In this document: positions 22,939 to 34,677 of the stretch, in pieces
How the letters are laid out: each line of letters starts with the position of its first letter
Position numbering within the stretch: the stretch's first letter is position 1
Source: Thozetella sp. PMI_491
Lineage: Eukaryota; Ascomycota; Sordariomycetes; Chaetosphaeriales; Chaetosphaeriaceae
Assembly (NCBI GenBank): GCA_021432635.1
Contig: MU270046.1
Location: 471,913 to 535,912, forward strand
Direction: 5' to 3'
Length of the DNA stretch: 64,000 nucleotides
Translations under genes and position numbers: made by a program
The notes under the pieces: model-generated
What the model was told of the DNA's origin: nothing
What the model saw: only the letters and a program-made list of their open reading frames with translations
The model's database searches: none

Positions 22939-24320
22939 ATGGAGAGGAGCTGCTCTGGCATCGACTGCCCCAACCCGGCCGGGTCGCTGCAATGTCCGAC
23001 GTGCCTCAAGTTGGGTATTGAGGGTAGCTACTTTTGCTCCCAAGAATGCTTCAAGACAAACTGGGTGAGTAGCTGTATACTCTATTAGATAACTCCTAGC
23101 CCATATTGTGATGGCTAACATACATGTGCGCCGTTCGATCTAGGCCGAACATAAAACCGTCCACAAATCACAGCGTAGGCCCCCCCATTCTCTCCTACCT
23201 CGTGGAATTACTGGTCTCACGGAAGCAAACCAAGCAACTGGGTACTACAACCCATTCCCAAACTTTCGATTCACAGGATCTCTGCGGCCTGTGTATCCAC
23301 TGTCGCCTCAGCGACCAGTCCCAAAGTCCATCCGTACGCCAGATTGGTTCAAAGATGGTATCCCCAAGTATCCCCCTACGATGAGAAGGAAAAACAAGAT
23401 CGAGATCCTGGACGCCAAAGGACAGGAGTGCATGCGGAACGCTTGCCGTCTGGCACGCGAGGTGTTGGACATTGCCGCCGCCGCGATTCGCCCCGGCATT
23501 ACTACCGACCATATAGACGAGATTGTGCACGCAGCATGCATGGAGAGAAACGTACGTCATCGATCTCAAGGCCAGATAGTCTTGTAGACACGGAGCAACT
23601 GACTCGAACAGGCTTACCCCTCCCCTCTGAACTACAACCACTTCCCCAAATCCGTGTGCACCTCGTTGAACGAGGTGATTTGCCACGGGATACCCGACCA
23701 GCGTGTCCTCCTGGACGGAGACATCATCAATCTGGACGTATCTCTCTACCACGAGGGCTACCACGCTGACCTTAACGAGACTTACTACGTTGGAGATCGC
23801 GCAAAGAATAACCCAGACACCGTGCGCGTCGTTGAAACCGCACGAAAGTGCCTGGATGAAGCTATCAAGGCTGTGAAGCCGGGCGCACTTTTCAGGGAGT
23901 TCGGGAACATCATCCAGAAACGAGCGGACGAGGGCAACTGCGGCGTCGTGCGAGCTTTCTGCGGTCACGGCGTCAATCAGTGGTTCCACGCTCCACCCGA
24001 CATCCTCCACTACGCTAATAATCGGTCCGTCGGTACGGCGAAGCCGGGTATGACGTTCACTATCGAACCCATGATCACACTGGGTGATTATCATGATGTC
24101 ATGTGGCCGGATAACTGGACGACGACGACGGCTGATGGGAAGAAGACGGCCCAGTTTGGTACGGAATACTTCCCCGAGACTACCTGTGACCTCGTGATAA
24201 TTGTGCTAACCATAGACAGAGCATACCTTGTTGGTAACCGAGGATGGTGTGGAGGTGTTGACGGCGAGGAAGCCTGATTCCCCTGGTGGTCCTATTCCCA
24301 TGCCTAGTGTAGCTGCTTGA
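22939..24320 (+). CDS. MAP1: Methionine aminopeptidase type 1
   Basis: Five exons: 22939-23064, 23144-23174, 23235-23551, 23612-24158 and 24220-24320; 373 residues. Removes the initiator Met from nascent chains at the ribosome. The N-terminus holds the eukaryotic MAP1 zinc fingers (C-x4-C, CPTC, CSQEC, H/H pairs up to EHKTVHK) that mediate ribosome binding. The linker YNPFPNFRFTGSLRPVYPLS is classical. The metal site is intact: Asp in DGDIINLD and YHADLNETY, His in FCGHGVNQWFH, Glu in TIEPM and, in the last exon, VTEDGVEVLT. Only 31 nt make up exon 2. An essential housekeeping gene, so useful as a synteny anchor between the accessory neighbourhoods on both sides. Confidence 0.96.
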
Positions 24321-24391
24321 ACATTTTCTAAATCCAATTCTCCGATCCTCACTTATGAGTCTATATAGCTGTCCTCATTTTGCATGAGCGT

Positions 24392-26615
24392 TTAGGAAGA
24401 ATCAGTTGGCGTCTGCGATCGAGCCGCGTTGTTGCCACCTTCGAGGCTCGATCTACTTTCGCCATACGAGCGAACTGGTTGCAAAGTGTCAGGGACATTT
24501 GACAGTACTTTTTAAGAAATAGGTATACTCACGAGCGTCTCGTTTCTGCAAGACCACAGCTATGGCGAGGGTTATAGCCGCGCAAATGATAAGAGCGACA
24601 GTGACTGAATTTCCCACTAAGAACCTCGGGGCGTAGTTGGTGTTGTAGGTAATCAGAGGAATCCAGGCGTTAAAAGCGTACCTAAAAGCGAGATTGTTAG
24701 ATCAACTCTCCGAGAGTAAAATGATAAATGTGATCGTACGCGACCGAATTGGTGCTTCCGAGGATAAGCTTCCGTTCTAGGCTATCTCCAGCGCACTCCT
24801 CATTTACCATCGTCTGCGGGGGAGTAAGTTAGTAATGGGCAACGTGTCGGACCGGGCGAAGGGGACATACGAGGAATATGGGACCCGATCCTTGGGCAAA
24901 CCTATGCGAGGAGTTAGCAGCGTACGCCTACCACGGCATCACATTGGCACCGTACCCTGTCAGATAAAAGGATGCCCATTTTAACCCAAAGGGAACGCCA
25001 TCCCAGATAGCTAAATTCATTGCCGCAAAGAAACAAACGGTAAGAGAGAAGAACACGATGGGAGAGCGAAGCTGAAGAGCATCACTCGTCCACCCATAGC
25101 AAAGGGAAGTGACGATCGTGATAGCATTAATTACAGTCGGGTACGTGTTGATCTGGGGGACGGTATAGCTAATAGGGGTCAGAATCTAGAACTGGCTACC
25201 AGGCGTCCGGAGTATTTACCGATTGAGACTCTTGAGCCACAAGTTCATGTACGACCCAATATTCTCGCTGCAGATAAAAAAGCTGCCCGTGGAGTTAGTG
25301 TGGCGATAAACGTATGGAAGAGCGAGACTGACGTGTAGTAGGCTGTGTAGATCCAAAAGTGCCACTTCCCAAGCACTCTTCGCAACCCTGGGAGGGTGAA
25401 AGGCTCTTCGAGGTCTTTTCCTGCTCGTTTCATGCGATCTAGAGCAAGCTGTTTCTCTTCCGGCTTCAGCCACCTCACTCGAGTGTTGCTCGGGAGATCT
25501 GGCAATGCATAGTAGCCTATAGATGTAAACAATGAGTTTCCTGCTACAGGAAACGGCTTCAGCTTAGCAAGTGTACGTACCCCAAAGCGCCATAGGCAGT
25601 GTTATAATGCCATCAAAGATAAATAGCCATCGCCAGCCCGAAAGGCCGGCTGCTCCATTCATCCCTGAGTACAGAGCGGCTTGCTTATGGGGGTTAGCAG
25701 ACGGATGATACCCATGGTCGGAGGACATACCAGGTAGCCACTGAACATAGATCCCACGAAGGCAGAGGCAAAGAATATGCAAGCCCGCTTGCCAAGCTCT
25801 AATACACATGAGTTACTGCAACAGATCTGGCCTCAAAGTGTATTATCTTACCCCTCTTCGTATACCACGCTCCCAGTACAGTATGCACTGACGGGTAGAA
25901 AGTACCCTCGGCGAGACCGACCTAATTCAAGAGAGTTAGAGCACCGTTCCCGCTCCCGAAAAGCAAGACCAACTTACGAGAAATCGGCAAGCATATAGGT
26001 GATACGGATTTCGGACAGCTGAAGAGGCGAAGGTGACAATTACCCAAATCAACTCCCAGGTTGGACACCAGAGTGACAAGCGAACTATTCAGGGTCAGCA
26101 GATCCTCTCAACGTCGTCCAGCCTAGGACCAAGTACCTCTGGTGCATATTATCTGCGAGGGAATTTGGGATATGACATAACCGCTGCTCCAAATAAGTTA
26201 CCATCTCGTGAAATATAGGGCCGTGCTGCACTTACATAGTCCACATTGTTGTAAACGTCTGGTATTGGTTGCCGACCACGTCCAGCTCCTCCTTCATTCC
26301 GGAGACGTAGGCATTGGCTGGAGGACTCATTAGCCCAGGCTCATCCCTTGCGTCTCATATTTCATGATACCCTGACTTACAAACGTTGTTTTGATTCAAG
26401 TTCTTACTAAAATACGAGAGGCCGGCCCAGGTCAAGATGAAGAAGTCGATCTTAGCAATGAATCGTCGTTCCTCTGGGCTTCGGTCCAGTGTATCCCAGA
26501 CGATCTCCCTGATCCTTCTCCTCAACGGCTTCTTTCCGCCTTCATCAGAGACTAGAATCGGTGAAGGAGGAGTCGAAGTAACAGCGTCTAACTTGGGCTT
26601 GAGTGCTGTCGCCAT
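24392..26615 (-). CDS. Dal5/Seo1-type anion:cation symporter (allantoate/pantothenate permease-like)
   Basis: Fourteen exons: 26381-26615, 26236-26317, 26137-26183, 25978-26084, 25852-25921, 25731-25798, 25581-25683, 25333-25516, 25220-25282, 24932-25168, 24871-24901, 24740-24813, 24533-24681 and 24392-24474; together one frame of 510 residues. Imports small organic anions at the plasma membrane. Family marks are [62 protein letters not shown] and [11 protein letters not shown], then [14 protein letters not shown] in the central loop. The last exon is a hydrophilic Ser-rich tail. Because it is so fragmented, automated calls may split it. It is divergent from the 2-oxoglutarate oxygenase (515 bp apart). 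Substrate not predictable from sequence. Confidence 0.9.
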
Positions 26616-27130
26616 GGTGAACAGATTTGATGTGGTTCTTCTCACCCGTCGTCCTGCACGCATTCAATGTATGGGGCCATATTTTCTTCCCTACTGGCAC
26701 TTCTCCTCTCTTTTCTACTTTCTACAACATCTGAAATGCCAACTGTTCTAGCCATATCGGTGAGAGATGCGGAGCCTCCAATTATGTTTTCGAGCACGCC
26801 ATGTCGAGCCCCGAGATAACTGGAGAACTGACCGGGGAGTTGCCTGTCGCTTATTGGCCGATATCACATGCACATGATGCTCGCCTTCGGCGCGTATAAT
26901 GACGCCACCACGTTTTTCCCCATTCTAGGTTTCGGTTCCCGGCCGATTGAGAGGTTAGGTTCAAAAGTCCCGGTCGCAACGAAGCCGGCTTACATCGGCG
27001 AAGAGGACCAGACCCCGGGAATAAATACTCGAAGGCGCCGCTAATGGTTGCGAGCCCCTGGCAATAGAAGGTTTGAATCTCCCTACATTGCATCTGATCG
27101 AATCGCTGGCAACCGATCATTACAACCGCG
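26616..27130. promoter_or_regulatory. Shared divergent promoter of the Dal5-like permease and the oxygenase
   Basis: Two genes start outward from this 515-bp interval. An AATAAATA tract sits at about 27021, 110 bp ahead of the oxygenase ATG. Co-expression is inference from geometry only. Confidence 0.45.
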
Positions 27131-28380
27131 ATGTCTCCAGCTGAGGTAGAGAAACTCCCGGAGTACGAGTATCCTGCGGAGACCCAGGAAACACGTAATG
27201 GTCCCCTCACATGCCCCACAAGAAGTCAACTAATAGCCGGTAGTCGAATATGCCGATATTGAAGCACTGGATATCTCTAAGCTTAACCAGCCGGGAGGTA
27301 AAGACGATTTGGCCCGGCAGGTTCTCAGCTTCATCGACAAGAATGGTAAGTATTACAGATACAGGTGTGACATACTCCGCTGTCTAATTAAGACGGGCAT
27401 AGGGTTCTTTTACGTAACTGGCCACGGATTCTCGGATGAAGAGGTACGCCGGCAGTATGCCCTGTGTCGAGCCATTTTTGAGCTACCCTTGGAGGAAAAG
27501 CTACGGTATCAATGCGATACGGCCAAGGGTGACTTTAGAGGCTATAAACCCAAATCAACAGGGGAGCTGGCCGGCAGGGATAACGACGAGCGCTACAACA
27601 TCCCGAAGTTCACACCCGAACACGCGCGGCCACATCCTCAGCTCATCCAAGACCATTGGGAAGAGATCAAGCAATTCTCGCTCAAGATCCACAACGACCT
27701 GCTGCTGCCTCTCTTGCGGCTCTTTGCTCATGTACTAGAGGTTGACGAAGACTACTTTGTCCAGCGGCACCGATATGACGCTGAAGGGTTAGAATATCTC
27801 CGCTATATGATCTACTACCCGCGGTCCAAGGAAGAGGATGCCAAGGCGGATAACCTCTGGGCTCGTGGACACACAGACTACAACACGCTCACTTTCCTGT
27901 TCCACCAGCCCGTAGCCGGCCTGCAGGTGCAGACTCCGGAGGGGAAATGGAAGTATGTCCGTTCGCCGCGGGATGCTGTCATTGTCAACATTGCGGATGC
28001 CCTCGAGTTTCTTAGTGCTGGATACCTCAAGAGCACCGTCCACAGGGTCGTGCGAGCACCGGAGGACCAAACCGGCCAGCCGAGACTGAGCCTAATCTAT
28101 TTCGCGAGACCGGAAGCCAACATTGTGCTCAAGCCGGTCCCCAGCCCCTTGCTGCAGCGTCTGGGTGTGCAATCTAGCACTGAGAACTTCTCCCACGAAG
28201 TGACAGCTGAAGGTCAATCCCCCCGGTCGTCGTCATACGCTGAACTTACCGTGCAGCTAACACACGCATACAGAGTGGGCCCGAGCGCGCATTGCCAAGG
28301 ACCATAGATTCAGGACAGGCCTAGTTCACACGAGAGAGAAGGAGATCATCGCAGGCGTGGAGCAGAAGTTTTACGATTAA
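27131..28380 (+). CDS. 2-oxoglutarate/Fe(II)-dependent dioxygenase (isopenicillin N synthase-like)
   Basis: Exons 27131-27194, 27244-27345, 27403-28212 and 28274-28380 join to 360 residues. Oxidises a small molecule using O2 and 2-oxoglutarate in the cytosol. The N-terminal DIOX_N part includes GFFYVTGHGF (built across intron 2) and RGYKPKSTGEL. The iron site is H212, D214 (GHTDYNTLTFLF) and H269 (STVHRVV); R283 with S285 (RLSLIYF) would bind the 2-oxoglutarate carboxylate. All are kept. Three introns fall in positions that keep the frame; intron 2 has a length divisible by three and can be misread as coding. The divergent permease neighbour hints at uptake and oxidation of the same compound, which is inference. 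Confidence 0.93.
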
Positions 28381-28472
28381 GATGTAATTCGGAGACCAAG
28401 GGGTTTCGGCGTAGCGCTAGCTATTGAATTATCAACCCACTGTCTCTCCGGATCTAGTACTCGTTATGTCGT

Positions 28473-29781
28473 TTAGACGGTCTTAGAAGCCCAGCCGAGG
28501 CGGGGAGTAGAGCTGCCGTCGAAGACGACGAAAGCAGCCTTGAGCGCAACATCGCCGAAGATGTTGATGCCGATCAGGTTGGCGTTCTGAAGACCACCCA
28601 CGCACCAGGTGCCAGTGCTGTCACCGACACCCAGGTTCAGGATCTTGGAAGGGATGGTGATACGAGCGCTGCCAACACCAAAGGTAAGGCTAGGCGCGGT
28701 CTCAGTGCAGTGGAAGTAGAGCAGGCCCTGGCTGTCCTGGGCAAGACCCTGGGTGAACTTGCCGTACCAGGCGTTGATGACAGCGGTAGGCAGGAACAGC
28801 AGGGTCGTGCCGGTGTCGGCAATGCCGTTGATGCTGCTCGAGACGAAGCTGTTGGAGCCGACCTGGTAGCCGCTGGAGGTGAACTGCCACCAGCCGTTGG
28901 TCGTGCTGACCGAGGTGTAGGTGATGGAGCCGGTGTACTTTGCGGTGTCAATGAAACCGAAGTCGTAGGTTCCGGCTAGAGAACCGGGAGTCAGCGGGTC
29001 TTTCTAGTAACCATTGGTCGAGGCTTTACTTACTGGCCTGGTGCTTCAGGTCAACGGTGAAGAGCGGCTGATCCAGAGAGCTCTTGATGTTGGAGAAGAA
29101 AGTCTTGGCAGCGGTAGGCCGGACGGTGTTGATGTTGTCAAAGCCGAGGCCGACGAGGCCATCGATCGAGCTGTCGGAGGTGAAAGAGGAAGATACCGAC
29201 TTGGCAGCCTCGACCTGCTGGCTCGCGAAAGTAACGCCACCGATCGTGACGGTGTCAGTGTACACGACACCGCTGGAGGTGCTCTGGTCTCCGTAGGTGA
29301 TGGACCAAGTGGCACCCGACACGAGCTTGCTGGAGCTGGAGCTGCTCGGGTTGTAGGTGCTCTGCCCGTTGACCTGCGACGAGGGAGTGAGGCTGCTGAA
29401 CACCCAGAAGTCAGAGGAACCGGTATCGAAGTCAAGGTTCAGCGACTGTGCCGGCGTGCCGATCGACACCGGCGAGAGGTAGGCATCGTCGTATTCGTCG
29501 TTGGGGGTGGCAGACACCTCGCCAGTCGAGCGCTTGGCGAGGGCTGCGGCCTGAATCTCGGCGACGGCCGCCTCCAGGCTCGCCGACGGCTTCTTGCCGT
29601 ACTTGAGCATCGTCTTGTACAAGCTCATGGTGGCGTTGAAGTTCGTCGGGCTGCGGACGGTGACCGTGCTCCGGCCCGGGCCGGCATTCTCCGGCAAGAT
29701 GGTGCCAATCTTGAGGCCCGGGGCAGCAGCCACGAAGCCACTGCCGGCAAGAGCCGCCAAGGCGAGTTGGACAAGGGTCAT
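28473..29781 (-). CDS. Secreted pepsin-like aspartic protease (aspergillopepsin type, A1)
   Basis: Exons 29034-29781 and 28473-28975 give 416 residues. Cleaves proteins in the medium at acid pH. The order is signal peptide ([19 protein letters not shown]), a propeptide of about 85 residues ending near LAKR, then the mature enzyme. The two catalytic motifs are present: [11 protein letters not shown] and, in exon 2, [12 protein letters not shown]. The flap Tyr is in [10 protein letters not shown]. The C-terminus is [23 protein letters not shown]. Codon use is strongly C-ending, much GC-richer than its neighbours, as in highly expressed secreted enzymes. It lies at the head of the protease-amidase-deiminase block. 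No lesion seen. Confidence 0.95.
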
Positions 29782-29900
29782 GGTGGCAGCGGGAAGAAGA
29801 ATCCGGGAGAGAAGGCTCGGCTAGATTGGCGATGCGTAGAACAAGGCTGCCCGAGTGAGAGATGACTTCTTGGCTGCATCTCGGCGGGAATCATGCTGTC

Positions 29901-29908
29901 TACTTATA
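29901..29908 (-). promoter_or_regulatory. TATA box of the aspartic protease gene
   Basis: TATAAGTA on the minus strand, 120 bp ahead of the ATG at 29781. Confidence 0.45.
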
Positions 29909-32505
29909 CTATTCGCACCACCAACCCCTCCGAACTAAGCCTCCGAATCAGGATGTATCTTGGGACCCATGGCCGAGTGCTGTGCCGCGGCATCGTGGCG
30001 AAGGGTCATAGCTTCGATGTCCCGACTCTCTCGCACGAAGGGCGAGAATGCGGGCGCTAACATCATCCCCTGCGACAGTAAACACAACAATTGAGGGTCT
30101 CTACTCCGCAGCTCCGCCGAGACCCATGGGTTCGTCGATCTAGGACGACTGCCGGAGCAACAGGGTCCCCGACGGGGAACCCCGATGTCAACACTGATTG
30201 GCTCTGACGCGAGAAATTATGGCGAGAAAGGCGTGATGCATGGAAGTTGGCGACACGGCGGCCAAACAGATAGGCCGTGGACTGGGCCATAGACTCCCCC
30301 CGGCTAGTCCAAAGCGCGGGGAGATATTGCGACATTAGGACGATAGCAGGTTGGGACGGCGGGCGCCGCCGTACTATGTTGCTATGTTACTGACGGATCG
30401 ACAGGTCTTCGGCGTATGAACCTGGAAGGTAGCATTGAGTAGGGAGTCTATCTGGCTTAAATCCGCCCGAATGCGCCTAGCTAGGTGTTCGACAGTCGCC
30501 ATGCAGCGTGAACCCGGGGTCGCTTGATGCTAGCGGCTGACATGGTGGGTTCACAGCCGGCGCATGGCTCCCACAACGAACCGTGGAGTCTAGAATCTGT
30601 GGCGACCATCTGCCCAAGAAGGTAAGGGACGGGGCGGGTGCCGTCCGCCAATGCCCTGCCCGGCAGATGCTGCCACCTGGGCCCGCCGATAGAGGATGGC
30701 TGTTTCACCCTATCGACGGAGGTTGCCTACTCTGCTTGTTGGCGCTTGTCTTGCCAGTCCCAAAGAGCGGGGGGACTTTTGCGGCGCGTGGCAACTGTTC
30801 TTGCCAAGAAACGACGATCCCACGGTCCAGCCATTTGGTTGCTAGCTGTGTCGCATTGGCACGATCCTTCAGCGTTGGCATTGGTTACCTGTTGGGGAAA
30901 CCCACAAATGGTTGGCTGGAACCACGAATATGTACTATGGACTCATTCAAGAGGATGGGGTAGGAGTTGTTTTGATCGCGTGCTAGCTTCTAAAGACAAT
31001 ATTTAATATCACCAAGACGCATGTTATGTCGGACTGGTTACACCATACCCGTGAAAAATGGGGGTCCCGCAACATAAGTGCCGGCGCAGTCCGCGATGTG
31101 GGAGTCAGTAGGAGGAGCAACTACCTTGCCTCTGCTGCCTTGTAGAATGCCTTGACCTGCCCCCGACTGCTCACCAGTCAATTGCGGCATGAAGCGCCTA
31201 TCGAGCTGTCTTGAAGTTCCTTGGCTCCCGCATTAGCTGCGCATTCGGAGAACTACCTAAAGAGGGCATGGGGCGCGGAGAAGGATCGGGGTTGCCGCCC
31301 GTGATTTACACTGCCATTTTAGCGTTATCAAGAATTACCAACCTGTTCTCGGGTTTCGAGTGGCGCTTATTTCCCATATTCTTGCCGATTGGAGGCATCA
31401 ATGGCGCCAGAAGATTGGACAAGGTTGCATGTCTCTTCACCGAGCGCCAGCCAGGTTGTTTCCTCCGCCATTCTTTCCGACCATTGCGTGTTTGCCAACT
31501 GGTTTCAAACTGGGCTTGTACCACGAATGTACTCTTACAACCAAAGCGCCGAGGCCCCAAGTCCCCACGACGCCGCATACCCGAGGCTAACTTAGCGGGA
31601 ACTCCGAAGATAAAGAGCCTCCTAATCGATGCCCGCCACTGATACGTTTACGTGATTTTCTTTCCAACCGCATGGATCACACGAGATCCTATCGGTACAG
31701 ACAGTTGCAGTCTTGCTACACAGTTGGCCATGTCGACTGCCTCGGCCGATGGTTAAGCCGTATCGCTTAAGGTCCAGACAGCGCTAAAGCATAAACACGC
31801 GCCTATATGCATTAAGCGAAACAACGAATAACAGTGCTGGTGCCTCATATAAGCTCCACCGGGGCAGGTACTTTAGCACGTTTAGGTATCGCCATCCAGC
31901 TCCCGTACGCCTTTAATTTAAGGTTTTAGGTTCGATCGGGTTCTATGGATCAGCTGCAGCGCCAAGTTCCCGCACCTTACTAAGGTCCCACCTCCTCATT
32001 TTCTTGGCCGGTGGCACTTTGGGTAGGTTAAGGAAGGTTGATAACTGTGGCAAGAGGTGTGGGCCTTGCTAGATAAGATGGAATGGATTGTGTCAGTTTA
32101 AAACCGGCAAAGTACAGATATCTGAAGCATCGTTTGCCCCATTGGTATTCGATCTTAATGATGTGTATGGCTGGAGTGCCATATCATGTCGAGCACGAAG
32201 CCAAATACGAGGCACGGGCTCATCTGAGGTGTCTCGCCCCGCCTTCTCCTGCATCGGACCGAGGCAGTAGAGGGCGGTCTTCGCCCATGGGTCCGTAGTC
32301 CTGCAGCAGGGTTTATTTGTATCGTCAACTAGTGGCCTGCAAGTTCCATCGCCCAACAAGGATAACTATGCGGTCTGCTCGTAATTGGTGGGAGTGCTGG
32401 CGTATGAATCTACTACACAAGGTCTCTGCTTCATTAGGCTCCCGCCACATACGCAGGCATCCTTCTCCTACAACCAGTCTCTGTTGCTGTCTGATGTGGG
32501 ACACC
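29909..32505. other. Longest gene-free stretch of the window
   Basis: About 2.6 kb between the protease promoter and the amidase stop. Frames at 30481-31642 exist on both strands, are short and overlap, and none has motifs, a signal peptide or plausible splice partners. No repeat longer than a few bases recognised. Confidence 0.45.
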
Positions 32506-34677
32506 TTAGGCGAAGATAAGCTTGCCAGCCGACCTTCTGTTGATTCCTGTGGCAACAACCACGATCATAGCCCTGTCAAGGGGCGGCTTGTTGACCAGTG
32601 CAAAGGGATCGGACGCTTCGTAAGGCAGGGTGATATTTGCCGAAACCATCCAACGGCCGCAACGGGTGACTTTCACGTCGCCAACCGAGACCCCATCGAG
32701 ATAAACCTCCAGACTTTCCAGCCCTCCACAGCGGAGGGCGTTCACCGATCCGGAGATTCGGAAACCTCCTCCCGCAATCCTCGTCGCAGTCGCAGCCAGG
32801 GTAGGAGCTATCGTTGCATTCTGAGGATTGTTGATACACCGGGATGGGATCAAATCCGTCTCAAGCTCGGGCGTCCTCGGCGCTGCAAACCGCCCTTTGC
32901 GCGCTTTCTCAAAGGCGTAACTATAGCTCAATAATGCAGCATCGTCGTATGCCTTGCCCGCAAATGTCAGCGACACGGGCATCTTGGTGTCCTCCATGGC
33001 ACCCATGCTGACACTGACAGTCGGCACGCCAAACTGGCGGATAGCGTAATTGCCGTTGGAGAAGAAGACCCCATTTCGCCAGGCAATGACAGCAGCGGTA
33101 TCGTTCGTTTCGGCGTCCTCCGGTCCTACGTCGCCCTGGGATGGCCAAACGAGGAGATCAAGAGATTGGTCGTCAAGCCAGTCCTCAAAATCAGTCTTGC
33201 GTGTAGCCTCGACATACTGCAAGGTATCGTTGAGGCCAGGTATCTCGTAGACTCCAGTCCGATTAGGCCTAATCTCGCCCACATACACCTCATTGATCTC
33301 AGTTCGATTCAAAAAGACGTTACCGTATCGATCCGGCAGCGTCCCAGGCAGCTGAGGGAATATCGAAGCGGGGTTGACATCTCCCAGGGTGGTTACACTC
33401 GTCGTATCGTTAACCATCCTCAAGAAATCATCCCAGGCGTACGGGGCAAGGTCCAAGGGAGCTGGACTGTGTGCACTCTCTGGAAGAGGGTATTCTGTTT
33501 CCCACGCTACAGAGTCTGGCTTGAGCTCGTAGTTTGTGACGAGGGGAAAGCCTACCTTGGCCACTGTGGCTCCGAGAGATTCGAGCGTCTTCCGGGTACT
33601 TTCCCACAAGACACGGACCGAGGGTCTTATGTAGACCGGCTGCGCGTCAGGGTCGGTCTCGCCGATGTACATCTTGGGCGCACCTATACGCTTGCCCTTG
33701 AGCGCATTGGGGTCGGCAAGCATCTGGAAAGACTTAGGCCGAACTGCTTCGACGTCAGGCAGCTCGATGAAGGGCTGTCCTCGCCAAAAGTCGCCAATAG
33801 TTTTGTCGTCCTTGACCATGAGGATATCCAGAACGGTTAGCATGTCTGAAACCGACCTGGTCAGCGGTACAACTACGTCTGCGACAGGAAAGAGAGGCCA
33901 GTTGCCGCGGATGGAAAGTAATCCGCGAGAAGGCGTGTAAGCGACCAGCCCATTATTCGACGCAGGTGACCGACCAGAAGAGACTGTCTCTTCGCCCATA
34001 CCAAAAACGGCCATGTTAGCCGAGGCGGCCGACGCAGCGCCGTTGGAGGAGCCGGAGGCATAGGCTGCCGTCAGGTAATCCCCATTGTACGGGCTCTCGG
34101 CTCGTCCGTAGACGCCTCGTTGCATTCCTCCATTGGCCATCGGTGGCATGTTTGTCTTGCCCAGAGCCAGACCACCGCCACTACGGATCACGTGGACAGT
34201 GAATGCGTCCTCGCTCACTGTTAAATTCTCGAATGCAGGAGAGCCGGATGCAACGGTCAGGCCCGCAAACATGTAGCTGTCCTTTACGACACACGGAATT
34301 CCCTCCAGGCGTGATCGGACATTTCCAGTTCGAGCGCGATAGTCGTCTGAGGCCTCTGCTTCTTCGAATAGCAAAGGGTTGATGACAGGAATGGCGTTGA
34401 TCTTTGGTCCACGACGGTCGTACTGCGCCACACGGTGAAGGTGTTTGGCCAGTAGCTGGACTGCGTTGATTTCACCGGCTTCGAGCGCAGACTGGAGGTC
34501 TTCAATGCTGGCCTCGAAGATGCTTAGACTCTGCAACCTGTTGATTAGCTCCAGACTCGTGTGGGTTCTTGAACGCCTTGAGATACTCACTGTAGTCGCC
34601 ATGACCAGGCGAGGCATAGCCAGAAATGCCAGGACATAGTGGCATGCTGCCAGAACTTTGACAGACGCAGCGACCAT
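32506..34677 (-). CDS. Secreted amidase-signature hydrolase with C-terminal beta domain
   Basis: Exons 34591-34677 and 32506-34530; 703 residues. A 60-nt intron removes a non-conserved segment right after the signal peptide (cleavage near VMA, residue 27). Hydrolyses an amide, freeing ammonia, outside the cell. The Ser-cisSer-Lys triad is Lys112 (CVVKDSY), Ser190 (SGSSNGAAS) and Ser214 (ETVSSGRSP); the 24-residue spacing between the two Ser is that of the family, although the usual GSSGGS reads GSSNGA. Several NxT/S sites suggest N-glycosylation. Residues after ~590 (IAGGGFRISGSVNALRC..) look like an added immunoglobulin-like domain, so the protein is longer than usual amidases (about 500-600). 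Downstream of the PAD gene on the same strand. Confidence 0.9.
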   Translation of the reverse strand: MVAASVKVLAACHYVLAFLAMPRLVMATTVSISRRSRTHTSLELINRLQSLSIFEASIEDLQSALEAGEINAVQLLAKHLHRVAQYDRRGPKINAIPVINPLLFEEAEASDDYRARTGNVRSRLEGIPCVVKDSYMFAGLTVASGSPAFENLTVSEDAFTVHVIRSGGGLALGKTNMPPMANGGMQRGVYGRAESPYNGDYLTAAYASGSSNGAASAASANMAVFGMGEETVSSGRSPASNNGLVAYTPSRGLLSIRGNWPLFPVADVVVPLTRSVSDMLTVLDILMVKDDKTIGDFWRGQPFIELPDVEAVRPKSFQMLADPNALKGKRIGAPKMYIGETDPDAQPVYIRPSVRVLWESTRKTLESLGATVAKVGFPLVTNYELKPDSVAWETEYPLPESAHSPAPLDLAPYAWDDFLRMVNDTTSVTTLGDVNPASIFPQLPGTLPDRYGNVFLNRTEINEVYVGEIRPNRTGVYEIPGLNDTLQYVEATRKTDFEDWLDDQSLDLLVWPSQGDVGPEDAETNDTAAVIAWRNGVFFSNGNYAIRQFGVPTVSVSMGAMEDTKMPVSLTFAGKAYDDAALLSYSYAFEKARKGRFAAPRTPELETDLIPSRCINNPQNATIAPTLAATATRIAGGGFRISGSVNALRCGGLESLEVYLDGVSVGDVKVTRCGRWMVSANITLPYEASDPFALVNKPPLDRAMIVVVATGINRRSAGKLIFA

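Noticed and set aside
29014-29865. 283-codon plus-strand frame opposite the aspartic protease
   Set aside because: Pure antisense shadow of a strongly codon-biased gene; no motifs.
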